From Saccharospirillum alexandrii (GTDB taxonomy: Bacteria > Pseudomonadota > Gammaproteobacteria > Pseudomonadales > Natronospirillaceae), in assembly GCF_004000275.1 (NCBI RefSeq), contig NZ_RCIP01000003.1, positions 248,001 to 312,000 of the forward strand: a DNA stretch of 64,000 bases, read 5' to 3'. Below, piece after piece: positions 10,766-19,609 of this stretch; positions within the stretch are counted from its first letter, which is position 1; each line of letters begins with the position of its first letter. The position numbers and the translations under genes are program-made. The notes beneath the pieces were generated by a model, which was not told the origin of the DNA, did not search any database, and worked only from the letters and a program-made list of their open reading frames with translations.

Positions 10766-12169
10766 TCAGCCTCCGCTGGGCAGTCGTAAGTGAAAACTCT
10801 TGGGTTGGGTCAGGGCGTCGTAACCGATTTCGGATAGCGAGGCACCCCGGCCAGTGTGTTTGACGCCGGTCCAGGCCAGGGCCGGATCAAGTACATCGCA
10901 GCGGTTCATAAACACCGTGCCGGTCTGGATCTCGCGCCCGAGGCGTTCGGCAGCGTCCAGATCCCGCGTCCAGATAGAAGCGGTCAGGCCAAATTCGCTG
11001 TCGTTCATCAGTTGAATGGCTTCTTCATCCGACGCCACCGTCATGATGCCGACTACGGGGCCGAAGCTTTCTTCGGTCATCACGCGCATGCTGTGATCGA
11101 CACCGGTCAGAATCTGCGGTGCCAGGTAAGCGGTGCCGGGTTTATCTTCAGGGAATTCTCCGGGCTGAATCAGCGCTTTGGCGCCGGCCTTGACGGCGTC
11201 GGCAATCTGGCCGCGCACGAAATCGGCCGCCGAGGCTTTGACAAGCGGGCCAAGCGTAGTCGACTGTTTCAGCGGATCGCCCAGCACCAGTTTGCGGGTT
11301 TCAGCGACCAGCGCATCAATAAAGGGCTGATACACATCCTGATGCACATAGATGCGTTCCACTGAACAGCAACTTTGGCCGCTATTGAAGAATGCGCCGT
11401 CGGCCAGGTTGACCGCCGCGTCTGCGATATCGACATCGGCCCGCACGTAAGCCGGGTCTTTTCCGCCCAGTTCCAGCGCGGTACCGGCAAACTGTCCGCT
11501 GTCGGCAATCGCCTGTTGAATGCTCTGACCGCCGCGCACTGAACCGGTAAAACTGACAAAGCGAATCGCCGGTTCTTTCAAAATAGCCGCCGAGGTGTCG
11601 TGGCTTATCGTGACGGCCTGAAAAACGCCTTTTGGCAATCCAGCCTGTTCCAGAACCCGTTGCAACCGCTCGGCACACAACAGCGTTTGTTGTGCATGCT
11701 TAAGCAACACCGCATTGCCTGCCGCCAGCGCCGGCCAAACCGTATTGACCGCCGTCATGTACGGAAAATTCCAGGGCGCAATGGTCAGCACGACGCCAAC
11801 CGGGTCGCGCCGGATGTAGCGTTTAAAACCGGGTTTGTCGGGCATTTCCAGATCGGCCAGGGCACGCGGTGCAATGTCCAGCATGTAGCGGGCGCGTTCG
11901 CTGAAGCCATTCACTTCACCGCCGCCCTGAGCAACAGGGCGACCCATCTGCCAGGCCAGTTCTTCTGCTAACTCGTCGCGCTGCTCATCAAGCAGTTCAA
12001 CCGCCCGCTCCAATATTTCCAAACGCTGTGCCAGCGGCATGGCTTGCCATTTTTTCTGTGCGGCCGACGCTTGTTTTACAGCTTCACGGGCCTCAGCCTC
12101 GGTTAGATAAGGCCGCTCGGCATACTGGGCGGCGTTTACCGGGCTGATGATTTTTGCCATCTCAGTCAT
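10766..12169 (-). CDS. NAD(P)-dependent aldehyde dehydrogenase
   Basis: ALDH superfamily enzyme, 467 residues, oxidising an aldehyde to the acid. The general-base Glu lies in LELGGKDPAYV and the catalytic Cys in FFNSGQSCCSVERIYV (two adjacent Cys). The N-terminus lacks the extra residues of betaine aldehyde dehydrogenases. It resembles succinate-semialdehyde and aminobutyraldehyde dehydrogenase types. It lies between the GS-like gene (21 bp upstream) and the Fe-alcohol dehydrogenase (3 bp downstream), so the three are very likely one operon. Substrate assignment is inference. Confidence 0.9.
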   Translation of the reverse strand: MTEMAKIISPVNAAQYAERPYLTEAEAREAVKQASAAQKKWQAMPLAQRLEILERAVELLDEQRDELAEELAWQMGRPVAQGGGEVNGFSERARYMLDIAPRALADLEMPDKPGFKRYIRRDPVGVVLTIAPWNFPYMTAVNTVWPALAAGNAVLLKHAQQTLLCAERLQRVLEQAGLPKGVFQAVTISHDTSAAILKEPAIRFVSFTGSVRGGQSIQQAIADSGQFAGTALELGGKDPAYVRADVDIADAAVNLADGAFFNSGQSCCSVERIYVHQDVYQPFIDALVAETRKLVLGDPLKQSTTLGPLVKASAADFVRGQIADAVKAGAKALIQPGEFPEDKPGTAYLAPQILTGVDHSMRVMTEESFGPVVGIMTVASDEEAIQLMNDSEFGLTASIWTRDLDAAERLGREIQTGTVFMNRCDVLDPALAWTGVKHTGRGASLSEIGYDALTQPKSFHLRLPSGG

Positions 12170-12190
12170 TCTTGGCTTCCTGTTAATCGT

Positions 12191-13561
12191 CTAGATGATT
12201 TCAAAGTAGCGCTGCAATTCCCAATCGGTAATCGCCTTTCGGAATTCCCGTTCTTCCCATTCGCGTGTTGCCGCGTAGTGATCAACAAAGGCGTCGCCGA
12301 AGAGTTCGCGTGCAGCGTTTGAGGCGCGCAAGCGACCGGCAGCATCCATCAGGGTGGCGGGCAGGGTGCGTTCGGGCGAGAACTCGACATCGTAGGCCGT
12401 GCCGGCGATGGGCGCGTCCGGCTCGACCTGGTTTTCGATACCCCACAGGCCTGAAGCCAGTGCCGCCGCCAACGCAATGTATGGGTTAATGTCTGCGGCT
12501 GAAATGCGGTATTCGACACGTTGTGATTTGGGTGAGCCGGGGATCGCACGCAAGGCACAGGTACGGTTTTCAATGCCCCAGCTGGCCGCCGTGGGTGCCC
12601 AGGCACCCGGAATCAGGCGGGTGTAGCTGTTGACGGTGCAAGCGATCATCGCCAGGAACTCAGGCATTAATGCCTGTTGTCCGCCGATGAAGTGTCGCAT
12701 GGTCTCAGACATCTTGTGTTCGCCACCGGCTTCATCGTAAAACGCCGAAGTACCGTCTTTTTTGTGCAGCGATACATGCATGTGACCGCTCTGGCCCGGG
12801 TAGTCGGCCGACCACTTGGCCATGAAAGTGGCCATCATGCCGTTGCGCTGGGCGTAAACCTTGGTGAAGGTTTTAAACAGCGCGGCTTTGTCGGCGGCGT
12901 TCAGGGCGGAATCGACCGCCAGGGCCGCTTCCAGTACACCGGGGCCGGTTTCGGTGTGAAAGCCTTCCATCGGCATGTCCATGGCGTTGCAATAATGCAT
13001 GAAGTCGTTGTAAAACTCGGCCATCACCGAGCTGCGCAATACCGAATACCCGAAAAAGCCGGGCGTGATGCTGGTCATCTGCTGGTAGTGTTTGTCGCGC
13101 ACCGACTTGGGGGTTTCTTCAAACAGGAAGAACTCGAATTCGCAAGCGGCAAGTGCGTTGAACCCAAGGCCGTCGGCACGCTCCAGTACACGACGCAGCA
13201 AACCGCGCGGGCAAATGGTTTCGGCCGGGCCAGTGAATTCACAGAGGAAAAACAGGGTATTGCCTTCCGACGGGATCTCCCGGCAGCTGTCCGGTACGAT
13301 GTTGACCCAAGCATCCGGGTAGGCCGTGTGCCAGCCGGTGTAGTCGACGTTGTCGTAGAGTTGGTCGTTACTGTCCCAACCCAGCACCACATCACAAAAG
13401 CCGAAGCCGCCTTCCAGTGCCGACAGGAATTTACTGCGGCTCATGTACTTGCCGCGCAGTACTCCATCAATGTCGAATACCCCGACTTTTATCTGGCTGG
13501 CATTGCGCTCTTCAATAATGGCTTTGGCGTCTGCTTTGGTTTTTACATCTCTGGGCTGCAT
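12191..13561 (-). CDS. Glutamine synthetase family protein (gamma-glutamylamide ligase type)
   Basis: GS-fold ATP-dependent ligase, 456 residues from the chosen start. The catalytic-domain motif SGHMHVSLHKKDG and the ATP/glutamate segment NRTCALRAIPGSPKSQRVEY are present. Sequence and neighbours point to the PuuA-like branch, which glutamylates amines such as putrescine, ethanolamine or isopropylamine, rather than housekeeping GlnA. The frame opens at 13618, but the ATG at 13561 has GGAGT 7 nt upstream and is preferred. The adenylylation Tyr region typical of GlnA was not recognised. Confidence 0.88.
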   Translation of the reverse strand: MQPRDVKTKADAKAIIEERNASQIKVGVFDIDGVLRGKYMSRSKFLSALEGGFGFCDVVLGWDSNDQLYDNVDYTGWHTAYPDAWVNIVPDSCREIPSEGNTLFFLCEFTGPAETICPRGLLRRVLERADGLGFNALAACEFEFFLFEETPKSVRDKHYQQMTSITPGFFGYSVLRSSVMAEFYNDFMHYCNAMDMPMEGFHTETGPGVLEAALAVDSALNAADKAALFKTFTKVYAQRNGMMATFMAKWSADYPGQSGHMHVSLHKKDGTSAFYDEAGGEHKMSETMRHFIGGQQALMPEFLAMIACTVNSYTRLIPGAWAPTAASWGIENRTCALRAIPGSPKSQRVEYRISAADINPYIALAAALASGLWGIENQVEPDAPIAGTAYDVEFSPERTLPATLMDAAGRLRASNAARELFGDAFVDHYAATREWEEREFRKAITDWELQRYFEII

Positions 13562-13651
13562 CTCAACACTCCTTTTGAACTGGCCTATAGATATACCTCT
13601 CCCGCCTGGAAGAGTCATCGGTTTGGCTTAAAAAAATCTGAAAGATGCTGT

Positions 13652-14926
13652 TCAGCCAAACCGGTCAGGCCGAAACGCACCAAGGTCGACCGCCGGTGGC
13701 TCACCGTCGACCAGTTGGCCCACTATCTGTGCACTCCCGGCTGAGAGTGTCCAGCCGAAGGTGCCATGCGCAGTGTTGATGAACAGGTTGTCAGCCGGGC
13801 CCTTGCCGATGGCTGGCGGGCCGTCCGGTGTCATCGGCCGGAACCCGGTCCAGGCTTCGGCCGTCTCCAGATCGGCAGCCCCCGGGAAACGCATGGCGGT
13901 GGCACGTTTCAGCGTGTCGAGTCGGCGGGCAGGTATGTCGCGGTTAAAGTCAGCCAGTTCGACAAAACCGGTTACCCGCAGCCGGTCGTTCAGCCGGGTG
14001 GCCACCACTTTGAATTCATCGTCGATCACCGTCGATTGCGGTGCTTTGTCGGGGTTGGTCAGCGCCGCCGTCAGCGAGTAACCCTTGACCGGGTAAAGCG
14101 ACAATTTCAGGCCAAACTCCCGGGCAACCTCCGACGACGCCGCACCGGCACAGAGCACAAAAGCATCGGCTTCGAGCTGTTCGACAGCACCCGGTTCATT
14201 GGCACGGGTCAGCACCAGGGCTACGGGCTTACCGGCCTCGGTAATGACCTCGGCAACCGACTGGCCGTAATGGAAGGTCACACCCTGCTCAGCGCAAACG
14301 TCAGCCAATGCCCGGGTAAACTGGTGGCAGTCACCGGTGCCGTCGTCTTTCAGGCGCAAGGCGCCCAGGATCGGCGGGTTGCGGGCCAGGCCGGGTTCGA
14401 CCGAATACACCTCATCGGGTTCCAGCATTTGATGTTCTATGCCCAGACGTTGCAACAGCGCCGCGTTGTCGCGCAAACCTTGCTGGCTTTTTGCATGACT
14501 GGCCAGTTCCATCAGCCCTCGGTGGCCACCGGAAAAATCGAAGGGGTGTTTCTGTTCGATGTCGATAAAACAGTCGCGACTGTAGGCCGCCAGCTTCAGC
14601 ATGGCGACTTTGTTCGACTCGAAGAGCCCGGGCTGGCGAGCATAGCGCCAGGTATCCCAGAGAAAGCGCAGCGTCGACAGTGACGGCGGTTGTTTCATTT
14701 TCAGCGGGCCGTCAGCCGAGAGCAACCAGGGCAATGCCTTGCCAATCATCGCCGGCGACGCCCAGGGGTAAACGTAGCCATAGCTGCGCTGGCCTGCGTT
14801 GGCCTTGCTGGTTTCCATTCCCGCGGATGACTGAGGGTCAATCACGCTGACCGTATGGCCACGCTGGCGCAAGGCCCAGGCGGTCGTCACACCGACCACA
14901 CCGGCTCCAATAACCGCTATATGCAT
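13652..14926 (-). CDS. FAD-dependent D-amino-acid dehydrogenase (DadA family)
   Basis: DAO-family flavoenzyme of 424 residues that deaminates amino acids or oxidises secondary amines, passing electrons to the respiratory chain. The Rossmann FAD motif VIGAGVVGVTTAWALRQRG is at the very N-terminus. The C-terminal FAD segment GFRPMTPDGPPAIG and the downstream HGTFGWTLSAGSA match DadA. It starts 3 bp after the ornithine-cyclodeaminase-like gene and ends 90 bp before the GS-like gene. The exact substrate is unknown. Confidence 0.88.
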   Translation of the reverse strand: MHIAVIGAGVVGVTTAWALRQRGHTVSVIDPQSSAGMETSKANAGQRSYGYVYPWASPAMIGKALPWLLSADGPLKMKQPPSLSTLRFLWDTWRYARQPGLFESNKVAMLKLAAYSRDCFIDIEQKHPFDFSGGHRGLMELASHAKSQQGLRDNAALLQRLGIEHQMLEPDEVYSVEPGLARNPPILGALRLKDDGTGDCHQFTRALADVCAEQGVTFHYGQSVAEVITEAGKPVALVLTRANEPGAVEQLEADAFVLCAGAASSEVAREFGLKLSLYPVKGYSLTAALTNPDKAPQSTVIDDEFKVVATRLNDRLRVTGFVELADFNRDIPARRLDTLKRATAMRFPGAADLETAEAWTGFRPMTPDGPPAIGKGPADNLFINTAHGTFGWTLSAGSAQIVGQLVDGEPPAVDLGAFRPDRFG

Positions 14927-14929
14927 GCT

Positions 14930-15868
14930 TCAGGCTCCTGAGTACTGCTGCCAGACTTCGATGGCGGCGGCCAGGTCTTCCAGCGACGCACCGACCGATT
15001 TAAACACCGTAATCTCCTCGCCGCTTTCGCGGCCCGGGGTTTTGCCACGCAATAGATCGGCCAGGTCGGCGCAGACATCGTCGAATGTGAAGTCGCTTTC
15101 GTCCATAGCCTGCAACAGGTCACCGGCCTCTCCCCGGGCACCCGCGTAGGTATCGACGTACACCTTGCCGCGAGTTATGGCCATGCTGTCGCACTCGCGC
15201 ATGGTGGGTCGAAAGGCACCGACCAGATCCAGATGCGCACCGGGTTTGAGCCAGTTGCCTTTCACCAGGGCCTCGGTTGACAGCGTGGCACAGCTGACGA
15301 TGTCGGCCTGGCTCACGCCGTCTGCCAGGTCGGTTACAACACCGGTTTCAAAGCGGTCCTGATACTGCATTGCCAGCGCTGCGGCTTTCTCCGGGTTGCG
15401 CCCCCAGACCTGCACTTTCCGAATGGGCCGCACGCTGGCGTGGGCTTCAATCAGCATGGGGGCCAGCTTGCCGGTGCCGAGCACAAGCAGTGTTGCCGCG
15501 TCTGGGTGCGCCAGTTCCCGCGCGGCCAGTGCCGACGCAGCGGCGGTTCGACGCCGGGTCAGCTCGCTGCCATCGATGCAAGCCAGGGGCTGACCGGTCT
15601 CGCCATTGCTGAGTAAATAAACCCCGGAAATCGCCGGCAAGCCGGCGGCCGCATTTTGCGGGTAGACGTTGACCATTTTCACACCCACGTAACCGTCCTT
15701 CTGCCAGGCGGGCATCAGCAGCATGGTGGCCTCACCGTCTTTGCGATGCATCGCGTGATGATGGCGTGGAGGCGCTTCAACACCGTCGACAAAGGCGCTC
15801 GCAATACGCTCGATCAGTGCCGGCCAGGCGAGCAACCGAGCCGCCTGTTCGCTGCTAATGACTTCCAT
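14930..15868 (-). CDS. Ornithine cyclodeaminase/mu-crystallin family protein
   Basis: NAD(P)-binding protein of the OCD/mu-crystallin family, 312 residues. The Rossmann segment LLVLGTGKLAPMLIEAH lies near residue 125. Family members include ornithine and lysine cyclodeaminases, ketimine reductases and N-methyl amino acid dehydrogenases, so the reaction cannot be fixed from this alone. It is first in a same-strand run leading to DadA, the GS-like ligase, ALDH and Fe-ADH. A GGAGG site precedes the ATG at 15868. Confidence 0.87.
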   Translation of the reverse strand: MEVISSEQAARLLAWPALIERIASAFVDGVEAPPRHHHAMHRKDGEATMLLMPAWQKDGYVGVKMVNVYPQNAAAGLPAISGVYLLSNGETGQPLACIDGSELTRRRTAAASALAARELAHPDAATLLVLGTGKLAPMLIEAHASVRPIRKVQVWGRNPEKAAALAMQYQDRFETGVVTDLADGVSQADIVSCATLSTEALVKGNWLKPGAHLDLVGAFRPTMRECDSMAITRGKVYVDTYAGARGEAGDLLQAMDESDFTFDDVCADLADLLRGKTPGRESGEEITVFKSVGASLEDLAAAIEVWQQYSGA

Positions 15869-16197
15869 TGAATGCCTCCATGTCCAGGATTGACGCTGTT
15901 CAGATTAGATTTTCATCATACGAGGCTGACCCTCTGTTGCAAGCACCGTACTTTTTGTTGGGTTATCGCTGTTGCTGACGGGTACCGCCATAGCGAGCGT
16001 TTCCCTAACGGCCTGGACAGCGTTTACAACCCGGACACCCGGCCGTTTATGCCGGCCCATATACAGACACCGCTGAACGAAAGCGTCCGGTTTTCAATGA
16101 AAAACGGCTATTTGCTGGGCGCACTTGAAGAAAAGGCAGGTGTAAACATCAGTCTAAGTGTTAAGCTGGGCCTGGATGCATTGTTCTGAATACGCCG
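15869..16197. other. Divergent intergenic region
   Basis: 329 bp between the minus-strand amine cluster and the plus-strand hybrid kinase. It should hold promoters for both. A 105-codon frame (15872-16189) crosses it but has no ribosome site and no family resemblance that I recognise. No palindromic operator stood out. Confidence 0.4.
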
Positions 16198-18675
16198 ATG
16201 ACATCAAAAGGACAGCTTGCCACGACAGGGAATCGAGACACCGAACCGCCTTCCAGAGGCCGGTTGGGTAGCTGGGTCCCGTGGCATTCCCCCCCCTTAC
16301 AGCGATGCATTAGCATCGCCTCTGTGCTGACGTTTCTGGCGTTCAGCCTGTCAGGCCTGCTGTATACCAGTGCGGTCAGTGCCGAGATCCGATTGTCGCA
16401 AATCAACAACCATCTTACGCTGAATGCACTCAACGGTGGGCTGTTGCCCCTCGATACGCCTCCCAGCCTCGATGCCTTGCCGCAGACGTTCGATAGCACC
16501 CCGAATTTTGGTTATATCCGGGACGACCAGAAGGCCTGGCTGGCCCTGAGTGTGGTGAACGATACCGAGCAATCCGAGTGGACGCTGGCCATCAACGCCG
16601 AGGCTGCCGATTACGTGGATGTCTATTCGGTTTTGGCGGGCCAGGCCATTAACCTGAATGCCCCCCTGTTTATCGCTGGCGACCGCCGCCCCAGCGACCT
16701 GCGCCGCTATCCGTTCCCCGGGTACCTGGTGCCAATCGTCATTGCCCCCGGTGACACCCGGGAAATCTACATCGCCGCCTATGGCCGCAGCACCCTCGCG
16801 CTCGACGTCAGTCTGAACGATGAAACGGCCCAGATACACTCGGCCACCCGCGAAATGCTGCTCGATGTACTGCTGATCACACTCAGTGGCGCCATGCTGC
16901 TGTTCAACCTGGTGATGTGGCAGGTAGACAGAGACCGGTTCCGCTTCAATTACCTGATCTACCTGAGCGGCATGATTCTGTTTTCGGTATACAACTCAGG
17001 GGTTGGCTACCTCTACCTCTGGCCCGATTCCGTCTTTTTTCAACAAAATGCGGCGTTTTTCGGGCTGGCGATGTTCTTTTGGGGCGGCTACAGTTTTTGC
17101 CAGCATTTCCTTCGAACCCGTACTCACTACCCGCGGTTGCACCATGTGCTGAGCGGGTTGCGCTGGCTGGGTATCGCATCAATCCCCTTTGGCCTGCTGG
17201 ATATGATCAGCCACGCGGTCACCATAGTGACTCTGGCCAATCTGATCTTTTTTGTAACGGTTATCTATCTCGGCATCAGTGCTACCCACAAGGGTCTGAA
17301 CTCGGCGCCGCTGTTTCTGATCAGTTGGTCGGGCATGGTGATCTGTGCCGTTATCTACAACCTCTATGTGCAGGGCGTGCTGCCCTCCAACTTCTTTGTA
17401 CAACGCGCCCTGTTGTTTGGTGTGGCTTATGAGTCGCTGTTGATGTCGGTGGCTCAGGCCAATTATCTGCGCAACGATCATCGCGCGCGCGAGGAGCGTG
17501 AAGCCGAAGCCAAAGAAGAAGCCTTGCAGACCCTGGCCCGGCTCGATCAGGCCTTACAGGATGCACGCGACGCCAACCGCAGCAAGGATGAGTTTCTGCG
17601 TCTGGTCAGCCACGAGTTGCGCACCCCCATCACCCACGCGCTGGGTGCACTGGCCGAACTGGCCAGCAGCCCGCTGAAAGCTCGGCAGCAGGAATTGCTG
17701 TATTTGCTGCAAAACGCGACTCACACCACTCACCACCAGGTGGAAAGTCTGCTTTCCTACGCCGAATTACTGGCCTACCCGGTGGTCAGCCGCCCAGCGG
17801 TGGTTGACGTTCGCAGTCGACTTCAGGATTGCCAACACCGGCTGTCAGCGGCTTTCTCGACCCACGGCCGGGCCTGCTCCCTGATCGGGGCCGACACCTT
17901 GCCCGGCGCCTTGTCACTCGACTGGCACAACACCCAGCATATTCTGGATCACTTGCTCGACAATGCCCTGCAGCACAGCCAGTCCGGCGATATAGAAATG
18001 AGCGCACATTTCGACGCCACTGCCCAGCGGCTAAACCTGACCCTGCGCCAGCCCAACCCCATTGATACCATTCATACGCCACCGGTGACCGACCTGGCCA
18101 ACCACGAAAGTCCGACCGACAAATCCTCCCTCACGGGCCCAACGCTCAACCTCTATCTCAGCCAGGCCTTTGCCGACATTCTGGGCGCCGAACTGAGCCG
18201 CGAGCAACAGGCCGACCACACCCTGACCCGACTAAGCCTGCCTTGCACCAGCGCGCCCGAGCAGGAAGGCGGTACTGCTGAGGCGGCGCCCCTGGCAGGC
18301 AGCAAAGTCCTGATCGTCGAAGACAACCTGCTTAACCTGAAATTACTGACCGCCATTCTGAAACGAGAGCGATGTGAACTGGAGGTTGCCTACGACGGAC
18401 TGGGTGCGGTGGAGCATGCCGCTGCGATTAAGTACGACTACATTTTGATGGATTGTCAGATGCCGAAGATGGATGGCTTCGAAGCCACCCGTCAGATCCG
18501 CAAAAGTGATGGCCCCAACGCCAACACCCCCATACTGGCGATCACCGCCAACACCATGGAACGCGATCGCGACGAAGCCTTCTCGGCGGGCATGGATGAC
18601 CTGATTCCCAAACCCTTCTCCCGCCCGATGCTGGTAGAGCGTCTGCTGCACTGGCAACAGGGCCGCTCAACCTGA
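16198..18675 (+). CDS. 7TMR-DISM hybrid sensor histidine kinase/response regulator
   Basis: Inner-membrane hybrid kinase, 825 residues. It has a signal-like helix (about 40-62), a periplasmic 7TMR-DISM sensory domain (about 65-215), seven membrane helices (about 220-420), a short coiled coil, a HisKA domain with His472 in SHELRTPITHALG, an ATPase-like domain and a C-terminal receiver (about 701-820) with Asp752 in ILMDCQMPKMDGFEATRQIR. The N box (ILDHLLDNALQHS) is present, but the glycine-rich lid boxes are poorly conserved. No Hpt or partner regulator lies next to it. 7TMR-DISM domains commonly sense carbohydrates. The start is uncertain, as no clear ribosome site precedes 16198. Confidence 0.9.
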   Translation: MTSKGQLATTGNRDTEPPSRGRLGSWVPWHSPPLQRCISIASVLTFLAFSLSGLLYTSAVSAEIRLSQINNHLTLNALNGGLLPLDTPPSLDALPQTFDSTPNFGYIRDDQKAWLALSVVNDTEQSEWTLAINAEAADYVDVYSVLAGQAINLNAPLFIAGDRRPSDLRRYPFPGYLVPIVIAPGDTREIYIAAYGRSTLALDVSLNDETAQIHSATREMLLDVLLITLSGAMLLFNLVMWQVDRDRFRFNYLIYLSGMILFSVYNSGVGYLYLWPDSVFFQQNAAFFGLAMFFWGGYSFCQHFLRTRTHYPRLHHVLSGLRWLGIASIPFGLLDMISHAVTIVTLANLIFFVTVIYLGISATHKGLNSAPLFLISWSGMVICAVIYNLYVQGVLPSNFFVQRALLFGVAYESLLMSVAQANYLRNDHRAREEREAEAKEEALQTLARLDQALQDARDANRSKDEFLRLVSHELRTPITHALGALAELASSPLKARQQELLYLLQNATHTTHHQVESLLSYAELLAYPVVSRPAVVDVRSRLQDCQHRLSAAFSTHGRACSLIGADTLPGALSLDWHNTQHILDHLLDNALQHSQSGDIEMSAHFDATAQRLNLTLRQPNPIDTIHTPPVTDLANHESPTDKSSLTGPTLNLYLSQAFADILGAELSREQQADHTLTRLSLPCTSAPEQEGGTAEAAPLAGSKVLIVEDNLLNLKLLTAILKRERCELEVAYDGLGAVEHAAAIKYDYILMDCQMPKMDGFEATRQIRKSDGPNANTPILAITANTMERDRDEAFSAGMDDLIPKPFSRPMLVERLLHWQQGRST

Positions 18676-18776
18676 CTGCCCGCTGAATCCGGCCCGCCAT
18701 CTTTACGCACAGCGACTGGCCCGTGCCGGCATCGCGAGGTAAGGTTGCTATACAGAGTTTTGACAGACCGCTGACG

Positions 18777-19349
18777 ATGCCTACAAAACCGATGTTCCCA
18801 GCCGACAACCCGACGCCCACCTGCCACCTGCGCAGCCTGCTGCTGATCACCACAGCCAGCCTGTTCCTGGCCGGTTGCGCTGGCTACCAGAGCTATGAAG
18901 CCGGCTCGTACAGCCAGCCGGTCGCTACCGGTCAATCCACACAATCACCCGGTAACACCGGCACCGCACCTTCCAGCCATTCCGCCGTCGTAAGCCAGTT
19001 ACAACAGGTTTACCAGCGCTATCAGGGCACGCCCTACCGCTATGGCGGCACCACGCCCGCCGGGTTTGATTGTTCAGGGTTCATCGTAACGGCCTACCGG
19101 GAAGGACTGAACCGCATCGTGCCCCGCACCACTGAGTTGATGTTAAGCCAGGGGCAGTTTGTACGGCGCGACCAGTTGCGCGAGGGGGATATCGTTTTCT
19201 TCCGCATCGGCGGAAAAGACCAGCATGCGGGTATTTACCTGGGGGATGACCGCTTTATTCATTCGGCCACGTCGGTTGGCGTAACCGAGTCATCACTCGG
19301 CAACGCCTATTGGCAACAGCGGTATTCTCAGGCGAGACGTTTTCTTTAG
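18777..19349 (+). CDS. NlpC/P60 family lipoprotein (cell-wall endopeptidase)
   Basis: Outer-membrane lipoprotein with an NlpC/P60 cysteine peptidase domain, which usually cuts peptide stems of peptidoglycan (NlpC/Spr/MepS type). The lipobox LFLAGC places the acylated Cys at residue 34 of the chosen frame. The catalytic Cys is in AGFDCSGFIV and the His in KDQHAGIYLGDD, with a third polar residue expected in RFIHSAT. A Thr/Ser/Gln-rich linker joins anchor and domain. The frame is open to 18723; I chose the ATG at 18777, though 18792 is also possible. It ends 74 bp after... the kinase region and stands as its own unit. Confidence 0.88.
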   Translation: MPTKPMFPADNPTPTCHLRSLLLITTASLFLAGCAGYQSYEAGSYSQPVATGQSTQSPGNTGTAPSSHSAVVSQLQQVYQRYQGTPYRYGGTTPAGFDCSGFIVTAYREGLNRIVPRTTELMLSQGQFVRRDQLREGDIVFFRIGGKDQHAGIYLGDDRFIHSATSVGVTESSLGNAYWQQRYSQARRFL

Positions 19350-19393
19350 TGGTTTGGTTTCGGAGTTCGACTTTGTTGTGTTGCCAAAAATCC

Positions 19394-19577
19394 GTGCCAG
19401 GCACCGGGTGTGTCTATACGGGGTCGGCGTAAACCCATCCATGGGGCCTAGACCGCATGATATGAATCCCATCCATGGGATTCACCCTTCAGGCTCGCTG
19501 CGCTCATGCTAAAACGCTCCCGGCGTTTTAGTCCATGTTGCGGACTACCCCGGATAGACACACCCGGCGCATGGCAC
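19394..19577. repeat. Palindromic intergenic element, copy 2 (expanded)
   Basis: A 184-bp element with 31-bp inverted arms (19394-19424 and 19547-19577) matching at 28 of 31 positions. Inside lie a perfect 10-bp hairpin TGAATCCCAT/ATGGGATTCA and another, CTAAAACGC/GCGTTTTAG (about 19508-19531). It shares its core with copy 1 (9458-9550), but the apical hairpin is replaced by a longer nested insert. The outer-arm sequence is different yet still self-complementary. It lies between two convergent genes and may terminate both. Confidence 0.85.
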
Positions 19578-19609
19578 TCAGTTGGTTGCGAACTCCAATA
19601 CCCAAGCAG

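Noticed and set aside
15872-16189. A 105-codon plus-strand frame upstream of the hybrid kinase
   Set aside because: No Shine-Dalgarno, no recognised domain, and it fills a divergent promoter region.
9458-19577. The two palindromic elements as a CRISPR array or a transposon
   Set aside because: There are only two distant copies, with no regular spacers, and no transposase gene lies between or beside them.
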